Assembly (NCBI GenBank): GCA_028583685.1
Contig: JAMXIF010001183.1
Coordinates: 10,903,873 to 10,967,872 of the forward strand
Origin: Petaurus breviceps papuanus
Lineage: Eukaryota > Chordata > Mammalia > Diprotodontia > Petauridae
DNA length: 64,000 bases
Direction: 5' to 3'
Part shown: piece by piece, positions 52,695 to 64,000 of the stretch
Layout of the letters: every line of letters begins with the position of its first letter
Position numbering within the stretch: position 1 is the stretch's first letter
The notes under the pieces: generated by a model
What the model saw: only the letters and a program-made list of their open reading frames with translations
What the model was told of the DNA's origin: nothing
Database searches by the model: none
Program-made: the position numbers and the translations under genes

Positions 52695-54000
52695 AGGCTA
52701 AAAGCAGCCTAGCCTCAGAGGAAGAGGAGGGGGCCAAAGAATAATCATGATGGAGAATAAAAAGAAGATGCTTAAAATACTAAAAATATACAAAGAAAAA
52801 ATCAGTAAGAGCCAAGTGAGAAGCAGACAAACTAAGTAATACTAAAACAGAAGGAAGAATGAGTAAAGCCTCAAAAAGAAACCAAAATACTTTTATGAAA
52901 AAATCTAATGTGAAGGAAAGCAAATCAATGTTATTTGATAAAAGAGACTTCTGTAGAAATCATGGAACAGCAGGAAGAAACTCCAGAACGGTTCAAAAGA
53001 AAAATAAAACTCACAAGAGAATAAATTATAAATGAATTTAAGTCCGAAATCAGGGTTCTTAAAAGAAGAATTTTAAAATACAATTAAAAGTGTAGAAAAA
53101 AATGGATTCATGATGAAGAATCTTACCAAAGAAATGGAAAACTAAAAAAGGAAAAAAAACTAATTTATTCATTACAATCATATGCCACAAAAAGTGAGAA
53201 TTTAAAGACCAAAGGAAGCAGATGAGTATCTAGAAATAAGCAAAAGAAAAATCAGAGAATCAGACACCTTAAGATGATCTTGGGGAGAAAGGGGAAAAAA
53301 AATCAACAAATCATAAAAGAACTACCATAAAGAAAAGAGTTAATTTTAATGGATTTTCCAGTGAGTTTAAACATTTAAAGAAATCATTCAACAAAAATTA
53401 CTCTCAAAAATATAGAATTCATTCTACCAAACTACTTCTAAGTAATAAATACCATCCTGATAACCCAAACCGGGGAAACATAGTAAAATAACAATAAACC
53501 ATATTTTCTAATGAATATAAATGCAAAAAAATCTAAATACAATTCTTGTAATATAGCCAAAAATGAATTAACTAGAACCAAATTGGAGTCATACCAGGAA
53601 CAAAGGATAGTTCAACACAGAGAAAACAATTATCATACTTAACAACAAAAAAAGAAAAACTATAATTATTTCAATGAATATCAAGAAAACATTTAACAAA
53701 ATACAGCCCTCATTTATACTAAAAGCCTTAAAAATCATAGTTATGGAAGGACCTTTCTTTAATATGATTAAAAACATATATCCAAAACCAAAAGCTATTA
53801 TGTGCAATGGGAAAAAATTATTAGAAACTTTCCCAATACAAAGAGGGATAAAGCAAGGTGGTTCCCCAACAAAGCTATTGAAGATCATCATTCTAGAAAT
53901 GCTAGCTATAGCAACAGATAAAAAGAGAGCTGTTGGAGAAGAGAGGTGGAATCATTTATATAAAGTATCACTGATAAAAGTTTGATAGCTGAGACATATA
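52695..54000 (+). mobile_element. Old L1 fragment including ORF2 reverse transcriptase
   Basis: The frame at 53674-53985 reads MNIKKTFNKIQPSFILKAL, MIKNIYPKPKAIMCNGKKL, TFPIQRGIKQGGSPTKLL and MLAIATDKKRA, matching L1 RT around the AFDKI and RQGCPLSPLLF blocks, although the RT catalytic FADD is beyond the break. Upstream A-rich sequence (52740-53300) is probably more of the same element. Many breaks. Confidence 0.75.
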
Positions 54001-54479
54001 TATGTATATAATTGGTAACATTTTTTAAGGCACTTACCCAAAGTAGTCAAAGGATATGAGGTTTACTATATAAAACTACACTTTATAAATGACCAAATAT
54101 GTTCTACACTACTAAAAAGAGAAATACAGATTTAAACAACTGAAGTTTTAACTTACCCTTTTCAAAATAGTCAAAATGAAGAAAGAAGAGGAAGGGAAAG
54201 GGGAACCAACCAAGAAAGTAAGTAGGCACTGGTAAGGGGACCTAACTAGGGAAATGACAGCAACATGGAGAAGCAAAGTGCTAAATACATTATTAAAAGG
54301 GTTTACCAGATTTGACATTTTTGCTTAACAGTTTTTCTTTGTTGCAGATGATGGTTCAATTTTGAGGGAAGAGTCTTTGAAGGAGAGGTATTTCCAGACA
54401 TGACTAGTTAAAAGTTACGCCTTTTGCTTTGATATTAAGTTTTAGAAAAAAGAAAATAAGCACAGTCACTGACAACTGG

Positions 54480-54905
54480 TATAGCTAAATATTTATTCAA
54501 CCACTCTAGAAAATAATTTTGAATTATGTGAGAAAAGTTACAAAAAGTTGCAAAAACTTCATATCCTTTGACCTATGAATGCAATTATACCTCTTCTAAA
54601 TTTAGTGCCAGTAAAAGATCTATAAGTACAAAAATATTCATGCTAATACTTACTGTAATAGCAGAATTGAAAACAAAGACTTAAGTCCACAGCTAAAAGA
54701 GACTAAGATATGAATATAGCAAGATATTACTGTACTATAAGGAATGGCAAATAAAATATTTTTTAAATGAAAACACTCATGAAATATACTGAGTGGAGAA
54801 AGCAGAACCAAAAGAACAAATACAACAACTAAAACAGTCAATCCTCTACATTTATACGTATAACTTTTGCAACTTTTAATTACTTGTGATTTTATTAAGC
54901 TCATT
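54480..54905 (+). mobile_element. Old L1 fragment, end of ORF2
   Basis: Contains tatcctttgacctatgaatg, ataagtacaaaaatattcat, agaaagcagaaccaaaagaa in the order of L1 ORF2 C-terminal sequence. Confidence 0.65.
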
Positions 54906-54922
54906 TTCACTTTTGCACAACT

Positions 54923-55430
54923 ATGTGCAGTAAAAAAAAAAGTGAGATGCTATATATCCATAAAAAGGAGGAAAATATTCATAAAAGTGTTTGTGAATCA
55001 GCTCCAGAAAGTGTTAAAGTAACCTCTCAAGTGTGTGATGAGGGAACTGAAAAAATGAAAAGGTGGTTAAGTTTGTGGGTAAGGTTGTCACTTCAGCCCT
55101 CTCACCTGCAGTGACTAACCAGCATCCTGCCTGTGCCTCTGGGCTTCTGAGTAGTATGGACCAACCAGGACAACTGAACCTGTCCACGGAGGAGTCCTGA
55201 GTTCTGATTCTTCTATGGACTCACCCTAAGGCATATGTTTTCCATCACACATGGAATAATGTGACAATGAAACCAAAAGGGAGATCAGAGATGACAGATT
55301 GCCCTTTTCCTTTTTTTACCTTGGAGTTCTAACATCACTGCCCATGCCCCTCACCATCTTGCAGTGTCTCTCTTCTCCCCTGAACTTTAAGGGTTATTTC
55401 ATGGTTATTATGTTAGAAAAAAATATATAT
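54923..55430 (+). mobile_element. Possible Tigger/pogo-type DNA transposon remnant
   Basis: The frame from 54923 reads SEMLYIHKKEENIHKSVCE then SAPESVKVTSQVCDEGTEKM and KRWLSLWV, which resembles the CENP-B/Tc5-type helix-turn-helix region of Tigger transposases (the MEKALNLW block). The frame then decays. Recognition is from memory and only partial; the downstream part is assigned by continuity. Confidence 0.4.
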
Positions 55431-55544
55431 TAACAGATTAATACTGTGTTATAAATAACTGTTTGTAGAAAAGTGTATTTTCAGTAATCTCTATGGAAAG
55501 ATTAGTTTTTAGTGGTTACAGGAACCTAATTCCTTATTTCCCAT

Positions 55545-56860
55545 AGGTTCAACTAAAACTACTCTTTCCAAAGTTATCAGTGATATCTTAATTGCTAAAT
55601 CTAATAGATTTTTCTCAATCTTCATCCTTCACTTCTCTGCAGCATTTGACACAACTGATCACTCTCTCCTTCTGAATGCTCTCAAGGTTTTCAAAGCATT
55701 ATTCTTTCCTGGTTCTTTTACCTGTCAGAACACACATCAGTTTCTTTTGATGGATCCTCATTTAGGTCACTCCTAGTAACCACAGGTGTCTCCCAAGGTT
55801 CTATCCTGGGTCTTTATTTCTTCTCCTTCTAAACTATGATGATCTCACCAATTCCAAAGGGTTCAATTATCATCTCTATGAAGATGATTCCCAGATTTGT
55901 ATACACAGTCTTATTCTCTCTCCTAAACTACAATCATGCATCTCCAAATGCCTCTTGGACATATTGAATCAGATGTCCCACTTTAAACTCAACACATCAC
56001 AACACAGCTCATCTTTTCTCCCAAATCCTTCCCTCTTTTTCAATTCTCCTAGTACTACTACTGGGAAACCACCATTTTTCCACACACCTACACTCACAAC
56101 GTGTGTCATCTTGGACTCCTCTCACTCCTCACGTTCATATTGTAGCCAAGTGTTGTCATTTCTACCTTTACATCTTTTGTATATCTCTATTCTCCACTCA
56201 TAAAACCACCACCCTTATAAATTTCTTTCTATCACCGCTTACCTAGATTATTAGAACATTCTAATTCGTCCCATTAATAATAGCACTGTAGTGCAGGCCC
56301 TCTCTCCAATCTCTCCACCATTCAGTCACTAGGGTGATTTTTCCTAAAGCGGTTTCCACCATAAATTCCAGTGACTCCCTAGTGGCTCTAGGAACAAAAA
56401 CAAAATCCTCTGCTTGACATTCAAAGCCCTTCATAACCTTACCTTCACCTATGACCTTTTGAGTCTTCTTACACCTTATTCCCTGTCATATACTCTTTGA
56501 TCCAAGGTCAATGGCCTCCAGGCTGTTCCATCCACAAGACTATCTCTTGAGTGCAGGAATTTTCTCTGGATGTTCCCTATGCTGGTTCACTCTGACTACT
56601 GACTTCCCTGGCTTCCATTAACTCTTAACTAAAATCCCACCTTCTACAGGAAGCTTTCCCTAACTTCTCACAATTCTAGTGCCTTTCCTCTATTATTTTT
56701 TATTGATCCCATATATAGTTTGCTTTGTATATATTTGTCTCCCCTGTTAGATTATAAGCTCCTTGAGGATAAGGGCTGTCTTTTGTCTTTTTGTACCTCT
56801 AGTGCTTAGCACAGTGCCTGGCATATAGTAGGCCCTTAATCTTTATTGACTGACTGCCTA
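55545..56860 (+). mobile_element. L2 LINE, RT region through 3' end
   Basis: Broken frames contain FSAAFDTTDHSLLLNALK (L2 RT LSAAFDTVDHSLLL block), a degraded PQGSVLGPL block and YHLYEDDSQI (YADD region, Ala to Glu). The end has caggaagctttccctaactt, gattataagctccttgagga, agcacagtgcctggcatata. About 1.3 kb; old. Confidence 0.85.
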
Positions 56861-56861
56861 C

Positions 56862-57165
56862 TCTCCTTCCTCACCTCTACCTCCTATCTTCCCTGGCTTA
56901 TTTTAAGACTCAGCTCAAAAGCTACCTTCTAGAGAAGACTTTCCTGACTCTCTTCTGCTAGTCCCTTCTCTCTGAGATTACTTTCCATTTGCACTGTGGT
57001 GTGTGTATCTTGTATATACATAATTATCTGCATATTATCTCCCCCATTAGAACGTAAGCTTTTTGGAGACAGGATCCCTATTTCTGACTTTCTTTGTGCC
57101 TAGAACACAGAAGGTGCTTAACTAAGTGCCTGCTGACTGACTTGTTGACTGACTTGACTATTACT
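56862..57165 (+). repeat. Second L2-type 3' end
   Basis: Contains ttaagactcagctcaaaagc, agaagactttcctgactctc and cattagaacgtaagctttt, directly after the first L2 end. Confidence 0.75.
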
Positions 57166-57479
57166 TCTCTGGGCTAGTGGCTTTCAACAGGACAATAAGA
57201 AACTTTTTCATAAGGCTTTGAGGATACTGAATGAAGCATCACTGTGTTCTGAATTAGCATAACTTCCCAAGTGATAAGGAGTTTACCATTCTGAATGCCT
57301 TTGTTGTGCCAGAATCTATTCCAAAAGCTGAGACATTACTTCTGCAATAGGAACTTATTTTATAGATGGCTTCATTATTTAACAATCACACAACATCCCT
57401 GCCCAGGAGTCAACTATTCAAGGATGGAGTTCTGGAGCAGGTCAAATTTGATTGGGGCTTAACAGAAGAAACAAAACAG

Positions 57480-57690
57480 CCAAATGACTCCCCTTACTCA
57501 TGAAGGCCTAACACTGGTATCTGGAAAATCTGAGTTCAAGTCCTCATTTTCCCACAAACTTGGGGTGAGACCTTAGCCAAGTCATTTAAATTTTTTTACT
57601 CTTAGTTTTCTCAGCAGTAACTTGGGTACAAAAATGCCTGCCTGTTGTGCAAATACAAACAAAAATTGTAAGAATGCATTTGCCTGGAGT
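57480..57690 (+). repeat. MIR fragment
   Basis: Contains aatctgagttcaagtcctca, agaccttagccaagtcattt and a decayed end. Confidence 0.6.
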
Positions 57691-57739
57691 CTAGCAAATA
57701 TAATCAAAAGGACATTAAACTAAAAGGGGAGGGGGGAAG

Positions 57740-59345
57740 GGGAGAGAAAAATGACTATATTCACCATGCTAGATACTGTAGAGTAGCTACAATGTAGAAA
57801 GAATAACAGTAGACACTCAAACTGCAAAAAAGACAAAAATCTAAGAAATGAATCATATTAAAAACCCTTGTCTCAGATATCTATAAACAAATGCAGAAAA
57901 TGTAGATAATAACCAAAATAAAGTAGTGACTGATGTAAAAAGTCAAAGTTGACCTTCTAGGAATCACTGACACTTGAAGGGATGAATCCCAGGACTGGAA
58001 TAATGTATAACCATATCGTGGTCACAATAAAGAAGACAGGCAGGGGAGAAATAAAATATATTTGTAAGAAGAAGCCCAGGAATCAGAAAGAAGCATAGGA
58101 AGAGAACATGTCAGTGAATCTCAATAGGGATAGAAGTGACTAAACCTAAAGAGGAAAGTTGATAAGCTCAGAAGTTATGGAGGATGTCAATTAAATATCT
58201 ATCTTCTGGAACTCTTTCCCTGCCAAGAACAGAAAAACTAATAATCTTATGACTTGCCATAAGAATATCCGTCAGAAACTGGAGGAATTCTATTCTGAAT
58301 CCAATATTTATCAATGAAGAGGAATAGACTGCTAAAGTAAAAATAATGACTACTTTGCGGGGGTAAGGGTTCATGCCCTTTCAGAGTCTGTGATAAGGAA
58401 GGCCCTCAAGATTTTGGGAAAGCATATTTAAAAAGGCTCATAAGAAAGATCCTATGGATAAAAATTCTATAGAAAAAGTCATCCCTGCAAGTACAGGATG
58501 AGGAAGGACTACACTACACTAGGAAGGGGAACTTTCTTTTTTTGTTGTTGTCTTTATTAATTTGTTTGTTTACTTTGAGTTTACAAGATTCAGTTCTGCA
58601 GTTCTTAGAGTTTCAAATTTTCTCCCCCGTCTTTCCTCCTCCCCTCAATGGCAGCATACAATCAAGTATAGGATCTGCAAATATTTTCACATTAGACATT
58701 AGTCAGGTTATAAAGAAGGATTATAACAGATGGAATGAACAATGGGAAAGAGGAAACAAAACCAAACAAGAAAAAGAAATAGAGCAGGTAGTTTGCTTCA
58801 ATCTGGATTCAACCTCAGCTCTTCCTCAAGATGTAGACATCTCTCTCCATCGTGAGACTTTTGGGGTTGACTTTTAATCCTGAAATGCTGAGAAGAGTCC
58901 AGTCTATCAAAGTTGGTTGTCACACATATGTTGTATCTGTAATTGTGTACAAATATTTCCTGGTTCTGCTCTTCTCACTCAGCATCAGTTTATATAAGGC
59001 TCTCCAGGTAGATATGAAATCCATCTGCTCTTTATTTCTTATGGCACAATAGTATTCCATTACATTCATATACCATAACTTGTTTAGCCATTCCCCAATT
59101 GATGGGCATCCCGGAAGGGAAACTTTCTTAAGAAAATTATATGGATGCACAGGGAACTCACCAACCACCTTCAAAGTGACATGTACAGAAGATGCAAGAG
59201 CAAGTAACTGAGGAGAGACACAAAAATATGATATGGTACCATAAGACTGTTATGAGTGCAAAAAGTTCATGTTTAAGTGAGACTGGTATGGAAAGCTAAA
59301 GACAACAAAAATGGATTTTTGTTGTTATATTGGGAAAAGAAGAAC
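57740..59345 (+). mobile_element. CR1/L3 LINE, endonuclease region, split by L1
   Basis: The parts 57740-58538 and 59113-59345 contain a degraded CR1/L3 endonuclease start (atctataaacaaatgcagaa, ttctaggaatcactgacac, gatgaatcccaggactgg). A 574-bp L1 insertion splits it. Confidence 0.55.
58539..59112 (-). mobile_element. 5'-truncated L1, reverse, with 17-bp target-site duplication
   Basis: Poly-T/A-tail side first, then 3' UTR. The minus frame at 58920-59174 includes GCPSIGEWLNKLWYMNVMEY and LYKLMLSEKSRTRKYLYT, the L1 ORF2 C-terminus. Duplication ggaaggggaactttctt (58522-58538) and ggaagggaaactttctt (59113-59129), one mismatch. Confidence 0.9.
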
Positions 59346-59349
59346 ATGA

Positions 59350-59765
59350 AAAGTAAGGGAAAATGCATTTATTAAGCACCTACTATGTGCCAGGCACTAT
59401 GCAAAGCACTTTGCAAATAATCATTTTATCTTCATAAAAACTCTAGGAGCAGGGCAGCAAGGTAGCACAGCAAGTAAGAGCACTGGCCCCAGTGTCAGGA
59501 TGACCTGGGGATCGAATCCCAGCTCAGACACTTAGCACCCACCCAGAAACACCTGGCCTTGTAACCTTGAGCAAAATTACTTAACCCCAATTGCTTAAAA
59601 AAAAAAAATCTAGGAGGTAGGTGCTTTTATCCCCATTTTTAGGGTGCGGAAACTAAGGCAAACAGAGGTTAAGTGACTTGCTTGTGTTTAAGGTTAGATC
59701 TGAACTCAGATGTTACTGACTTTCGGCCCAGAATCTTATCTAAAGGCAGCTAGCTGGTAGGTGCC
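59350..59765 (-). repeat. Marsupial MIR-type CORE-SINE, split by a SINE
   Basis: Outer parts: cacctactatgtgccaggca, atcattttatcttcat, then after the insertion ggtaggtgcttttatcccc and gaggttaagtgacttgc, ending ggcagctagctgg. Confidence 0.75.
59450..59608 (+). repeat. Left-type monomer of the dimeric SINE, solo
   Basis: Carries the left signature acttagcacccacccagaaa and its own A-tail. Duplication tctaggag at 59442-59449 and 59609-59616. Confidence 0.85.
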
Positions 59766-60039
59766 TCTTACAGAGAGAAGGGAGAACAGTTCAATGCTTG
59801 TTTTCCTTTTGTTTTCTGCAAAAAGGAGAATGATTATCTTTAGACTGGAAAGGACAAAACAAAGATAAATAAGGAGCTGAGGCCAAATAAAAGGAGGAAA
59901 TAGTAAAATACCACCTACATGCCTCTGATGATTTCCAAGTGCCCCTGAACAGATAAACTAAAGGAACTAACAGATCAATGATTGAGTCACTACCAGTTGC
60001 AAATTTCCGAATTTTCAAAATGGGAAGATAAAGGATTCT

Positions 60040-60345
60040 ACAGACTGTATGCCAGACAGTGACAAATTTCTGGCAAAATTCTAGATCATAGCAGATAATT
60101 CTAATGAATAGTAAGAAAAAGAGGCCCTCCATATGTGCAAATATGTTCATAGCTACACTGTTCATGAGAACAAAAAGTTGGAAACTATATATACATGCAC
60201 AATAATTGGGAAATGTAAAAATAAATGAAGAAACAAATGTAATGGATCACTATGATATAAAACCAATAAGAAAAACTTTATGACTTGTATTAAGTAATCG
60301 ATGAAGGAAAGCAGAATCAAAAGTAAATATATGACTCCCACAATA
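60040..60345 (+). mobile_element. Old L1 fragment, end of ORF2
   Basis: Contains aggccctccatatgtgcaaa, ttcatagctacactgttcat and aaggaaagcagaatcaaaag in L1 ORF2 order. Confidence 0.55.
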
Positions 60346-60349
60346 TAAC

Positions 60350-60600
60350 AAGAAATGGTATGTGCCAAGCATTAAAGATACAAAGCACCTGCCCCCAAGG
60401 AACACACATTCTAATTGGGAGACTATGTAAATAACTAGGTACATACAAGATACACACACACACAGAGTTGTTGAAAGGTAACCTAAGAGAAGGAGGCATA
60501 AGCAGCTGGAAGGTCCAGGAAAAGCCTCCTGCAGAAGGTAGCCTTTAGGGTGATTCCAGCTGGGGGCCAGAGAAAGTAAGCTTTGGAAATGAGGAGGTCA
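60350..60600 (-). repeat. L2 fragment, reverse
   Basis: Contains gtgccaagcattaaagatac, cccccaaggaacacacattc and gcctcctgcagaaggtagcc. Confidence 0.6.
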
Positions 60601-60720
60601 AGCACTTTAAGGATTGTTATCTCCAAGGCAATATTCACAGCACCTATGGCAACTATGAATATGCCAGCATAGTTCTGAATCAGAAAATATAACAGACTCT
60701 CCATAAAGACAGAAGCAAAG

Positions 60721-61030
60721 GGGTGGCCAGGTAGCACAGCGAGTAAGAGCACCAGCTCCAGTGTTGAGATAGACCTGGAGATCGAATCCCCGGGCTCAGA
60801 CACTTAGCACCCACCCAGAAACACCTGGCTGTGTAACCTTGAGCAAGTTACTTAATCCCAATTGCTTAGGGGCAGCCAGGTGGCTCAGCGAGTAAGAGCA
60901 CCGGCTCCAGTGTTGGGATGACCTGGAGATCGAATCCCGGGCTCAGACACTCAGCACCACATCCAGAAATGACTGGCTGTGTAACCTTGAGCAAGTTGCT
61001 TAACCCTGATTGCTTTAAAAAAAAAAAAAA
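60721..61030 (+). repeat. Dimeric tRNA-like SINE
   Basis: Left then right monomer joined at cccaattgcttaggggcagc, then poly-A. Perfect 13-bp duplication gacagaagcaaag at 60708-60720 and 61031-61043. Confidence 0.93.
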
Positions 61031-61140
61031 GACAGAAGCAAAGCATTTATTCAAACACCAGAAAACCAAATCCATCATAGCAACAAAGAAGTTAATATAC
61101 TTTATCACTACAAAAAGCAATACCATCCCAAAATCTTCCC

Positions 61141-61388
61141 ACAAACATTCACAAGTCTAGTTGTCTCTTTACCTGGGTCCTCTCTCTTCTACCTCCATTC
61201 TAACTGCTCTGATTCCCAGTTTCCTCTCAGCTTTGCTCCACCCTACCTGTTCTGCCCAGTCAACAAAGTTCTCCCACCCCAGGCTCCATGTGATTACATT
61301 CAGCCTATTAAGGGGCAGGGAAGTTCTTCAAATTCCCTTAAGCCTATTAAGGGGCAGGGAAGATCTTCAAATTACCATTACCATTACA
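61141..61388 (-). mobile_element. LTR-like fragment (fossil), reverse
   Basis: On the minus strand it begins TGTAATGG and shares gaagatcttccctgcccc and gcctggggtggga-like blocks with the LTR at 47503-48042. An internal ~39-bp unit is tandemly duplicated (about 61303-61380). The far end is not defined. A related LTR relic is the best explanation. Confidence 0.5.
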
Positions 61389-61474
61389 AGGAGAGAGGAG
61401 AGCTTCTGCAAAAGCATAGACAGAGGAGATAGAGTACTGTGTTCAAGAAACTGCAAGGAGGCAATTTACTAAAT

Positions 61475-61617
61475 GCTAGCTGTGTGACCCTGGGCAAGTC
61501 ACTTAACATTGTTTGCCTCAGTTTCCTCATCTGTATAATGAGCTGGAAAAGGAAATGGCAAACCACTCCAGTATCTTTGCCAAGAAAACCCCAAATAGGG
61601 TCATGAAGAATCAGAGA
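61475..61617 (+). repeat. MAR1-like SINE, 3' part
   Basis: Contains agctgtgtgaccctgggcaa, cctcatctgtataatgagct, cactccagtatctttgcc and aatagggtcatgaagaatc. Confidence 0.82.
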
Positions 61618-61620
61618 TGC

Positions 61621-61655
<35 letters not shown>

Positions 61656-61672
61656 ACAACAACAACAACGAC
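61618..61672. repeat. Compound microsatellite (CAT)n(CAA)n
   Basis: About eleven ATC units followed by about five AAC units, grown from the end of the MAR1-like SINE. Confidence 0.95.
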
Positions 61673-61674
61673 GA

Positions 61675-62640
61675 GTGGATGGAGAAAGAAAAGATGTAAG
61701 ACTGGGAAGGCAGGAAAGGGTTAGATCATAAAGTCCTTCAAAGGCCAAATAGAGGTCTTCAGATATGATCCTGAGATAATGGGAAGCTACTGAAGCCCAC
61801 TGAGCAGGGTGGGTCATATAGTCAGATCTACACGGCTTAAGAAAGGGACAAGCTATTGTAACCATCTAGGAGTGAGGTAATGATGACCTCAACTTGAATG
61901 GTAATTGTATGAGTAGAGAGAAAAGGATGAGAACAAGAGATGCTGCAAAAGCAAAAACCTCAACAAGGATATATGAGGTGCATATGAGTGAGGAGTCAAG
62001 TATGACACCAAAGATATAGACTTGGATGACAGGTAGAATGGTGGTACCCTTAACAGTAATAGGAAAGTTTTAAAGAAAGGAAGGTCCTGGGGAAAAGATG
62101 AGTTCGGTCTGGATATGCCAAGTTTTAGATGTCTGCAAATAGTCATTTCAAAATGTCCAGAACAGTTGGAAATGCATGCATGTAGCTCAATGGAGAAGAG
62201 AACTGGATATATATAAACCAGATAATCATCTGCATAGAGATGATAAGTGAACCCAAAGGAGCTGACAAAATCATCAAGTGAGATAGCATGGGGGAAGAAG
62301 GGGAAAGGTCCCAGGGCAGAATTTTGGAGAAATTCAAGTTCTTGAAGGTGGGGAGGGGAGAAAGAGGAATGTGATGGGTATTCAACTACTGAGAGTGATC
62401 TGGATGAAGATTCAACAAAGGAAAATGAGAAGAAGCAGTCAGACAGGTAGGAAGAGAACCAAAAGAAAGTAGTGTTATGAAAACCTAGAGAAACATCCAT
62501 AAGGAAAAGGTGATCAACAGCGTTATATGCTGAAGAGAGGTCAAGAAGAATCAAGACTTGAGAAGAAGTCATTAGACTTGGCAATTAAAAGGTCACTGGC
62601 AACTTCGCAAAGGGCAGTTTCAGTTAAATGATAAAGTCAG
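61675..62640 (-). mobile_element. L2 LINE with long reverse-transcriptase frame
   Basis: The minus strand holds a 231-codon open frame (61889-62584). It contains VLILLDLSSAYNAVDHLFLM (L2 RT block A), FFWFSSYLSDC, and YHLYADDYLVYI (the YADD catalytic motif), then ISNCSGHFEMTICRHLKL. The sequence left of it matches further L2. Broken at several points, but the RT core is unusually open for an element this old. Confidence 0.85.
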
Positions 62641-62689
62641 AAGCCACATATCAACCCAGTTTGGAACTATTTGAATGACTTGATTAAAA

Positions 62690-63905
62690 AAGTATTCATT
62701 AGCTCAAACTGAAGTCCAGAGGAATTCTCTACTTTATCAGACTTGGATAAAAGGATAGATGTAATGTTTATCAAAACAGCAGAAGATACAAAGCTGAGAG
62801 GGATGACTAGCACACTGATAACAGTGAAGATTCAAAAATTTTTAAAACCCTGTCTACAACATTAGCCCAATTTAAATAAGATGAAATTCAGCAGGGATAA
62901 ATGGATTTTTAAAAGATGCCTTTATATAAGTTGAGAGAACCATGACTATAAATTAGTTCATCTAAAAAGACCTGCAGGTTTTTAGCAAACTGCAAGTTTA
63001 ACATATACAAGTGTAATATGGGGAAAAAATTAATGTATTTTTTTTTTAAGCAATCGGGGTTAAGTAACTTGCTCAAGGTTACATAGCCACTTATTTGTGG
63101 GTGTGGTGCTGAGTATCTGAGCCCGGATTTGATCCAGGTCATCCCGACTCTGGGGCCAGTGCTCTTACTCTCCGAGCCACCTGGCCGCCCCTAAGCAATT
63201 GGGGTTAAGTAACTTGCTCAAGGTTACACGGCCAGGTGTTTCTGGGTGGGTGCTAAGTGTCTGAGCCCAGGATTCGATCTCCAGGTCTTCTCAACACTGG
63301 AGCCGGTGCTCTTGCTCGCTGTGCTACCTGGCTGCCCAAAATTAATGTATTCTTAGGTTATAAAAGAGAAACATACATCAAGGAGTAAGATGGAGATAGT
63401 ATCATACTACTCTGCCTTGGTCAGATTACATTAGGGATATGGCATTAAGTTCTAGACATCACATTTTAAGGCCATTTATAAAACTGGAGCATATAAAAAA
63501 GACTAAACAGGATAGCAAAGGGCCTTGCAATTTTGAAACATGATGACTAATTGAGGGACCTGGGGATATTTAACCTGAGAAAGAGAAAACTGGGGGTGTA
63601 TGGCAGGGGAGAATGTATTTGAAAGTTTATCATGTGGCTGATACCCAAGGACAGAACTGAGAGCAATAGATACAAGTTACAGAAAAGTGGTTTTAAGCTT
63701 CATGTAAGGAAAGACCTTCTAATAAATAAAGTGGAATAGACTGTTATCTCAGGAGGTAGTAGGTTTTCCCTCAGGACAGATCCTCAAACAAATGCTTGAT
63801 GGCCATTTGCAAAGTATGTTACTGAAAGGATTCTTGTTTAAGAATGGGATAAAATAAATAGCCTCTAAGATTCTTTCTAATCCTGAGATTTTGTGATCTT
63901 TTCTC
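62690..63905 (+). mobile_element. CR1/L3 LINE, RT end and 3' UTR, split by a SINE
   Basis: Parts 62690-63039 and 63338-63905 parallel 23790-24655: agatacaaagctgagaggga, tttaacctgagaaagagaaa, gcttcatgtaaggaaagacc, gcctctaagattctttctaa. The dimeric SINE at 63040-63337 interrupts it. Confidence 0.8.
63040..63337 (-). repeat. Dimeric tRNA-like SINE, reverse
   Basis: Right monomer then left monomer on the plus strand. Perfect 14-bp duplication aaaattaatgtatt at 63026-63039 and 63338-63351. Confidence 0.93.
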
Positions 63906-63946
63906 TCATTCCTGTCTATGCAAGTCATTTTATAAAGAAGCTATAT

Positions 63947-64000
63947 GGGAGCTCCTAGGTGGAGCAGTGAACAGAGCACCAGCCCTGGAGTCGGGAGGAC
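63947..64000 (+). repeat. WSINE1-like SINE, cut by the window edge
   Basis: Starts gggagctcctaggtggagca and continues gccctggagtcgggagga up to the end of the window. Confidence 0.85.

Noticed and set aside
50064-61030. CRISPR-like spaced repeats
   Set aside because: Repeated units are dispersed SINEs with target-site duplications in a mammalian genome.
61618-61731. Poly-His/poly-Gln peptide
   Set aside because: It comes from the (CAT)n(CAA)n microsatellite at the end of a SINE.

Overview
This is mammalian chromosomal DNA, almost certainly from a marsupial. It has the composition of intron and intergenic sequence (AT-rich, almost no long open frames). It is packed with marsupial-type retroposons: WSINE1-like and MAR1-like SINEs, MIR/THER1-type CORE-SINEs, marsupial L1 and ORF1-only 'half-L1' (HAL1) copies, and older L2 and CR1/L3 LINEs. 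The species cannot be fixed from sequence alone. WSINE1-like copies favour an Australidelphian marsupial. Family names are from memory and were not searched.

Two host genes are supported, both on the minus strand. PRR18 is complete as a single coding exon (1547-2593) with a GC/GA-rich upstream region. SFT2D1 is present from its second coding exon to its stop codon. Seven coding exons (44250-44336, 42996-43078, 41514-41595, 40347-40382, 38191-38249, 27274-27303, 25549-25588) join in frame to 138 codons, the length expected if the human-type first exon adds about 21 codons. Exon 1 was not found, so intron 1 probably runs past the right edge. PRR18 next to SFT2D1 on the same strand matches the order I recall for human 6q27.

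Layout: 1-3.3 kb PRR18; 3.3-25 kb intergenic, mostly repeats, including HAL1 copy 1 (13.7-17.3 kb); 25-44.3 kb SFT2D1 exons and introns, with HAL1 copy 2 (34.3-37.5 kb) in the 10.9 kb intron before the 30-bp exon, including a 100-N assembly gap flanked by a 252-bp duplication; 44.3-64 kb probable intron 1 with a solo LTR inside an unclassified repeat, a second LTR, an L1 mosaic, L2 and CR1/L3 copies and several SINEs.

I found no novel gene system. The items most worth following are: (i) a dimeric tRNA-like SINE with distinct left and right monomers, five dimers plus one solo copy of each monomer; (ii) a nearly full-length HAL1 with clear target-site duplications and an ORF1 frame broken by a single stop; (iii) several clean nested insertions with readable target-site duplications; (iv) a likely false duplication at the assembly gap; and (v) a marsupial glutamine tract at the PRR18 N-terminus.
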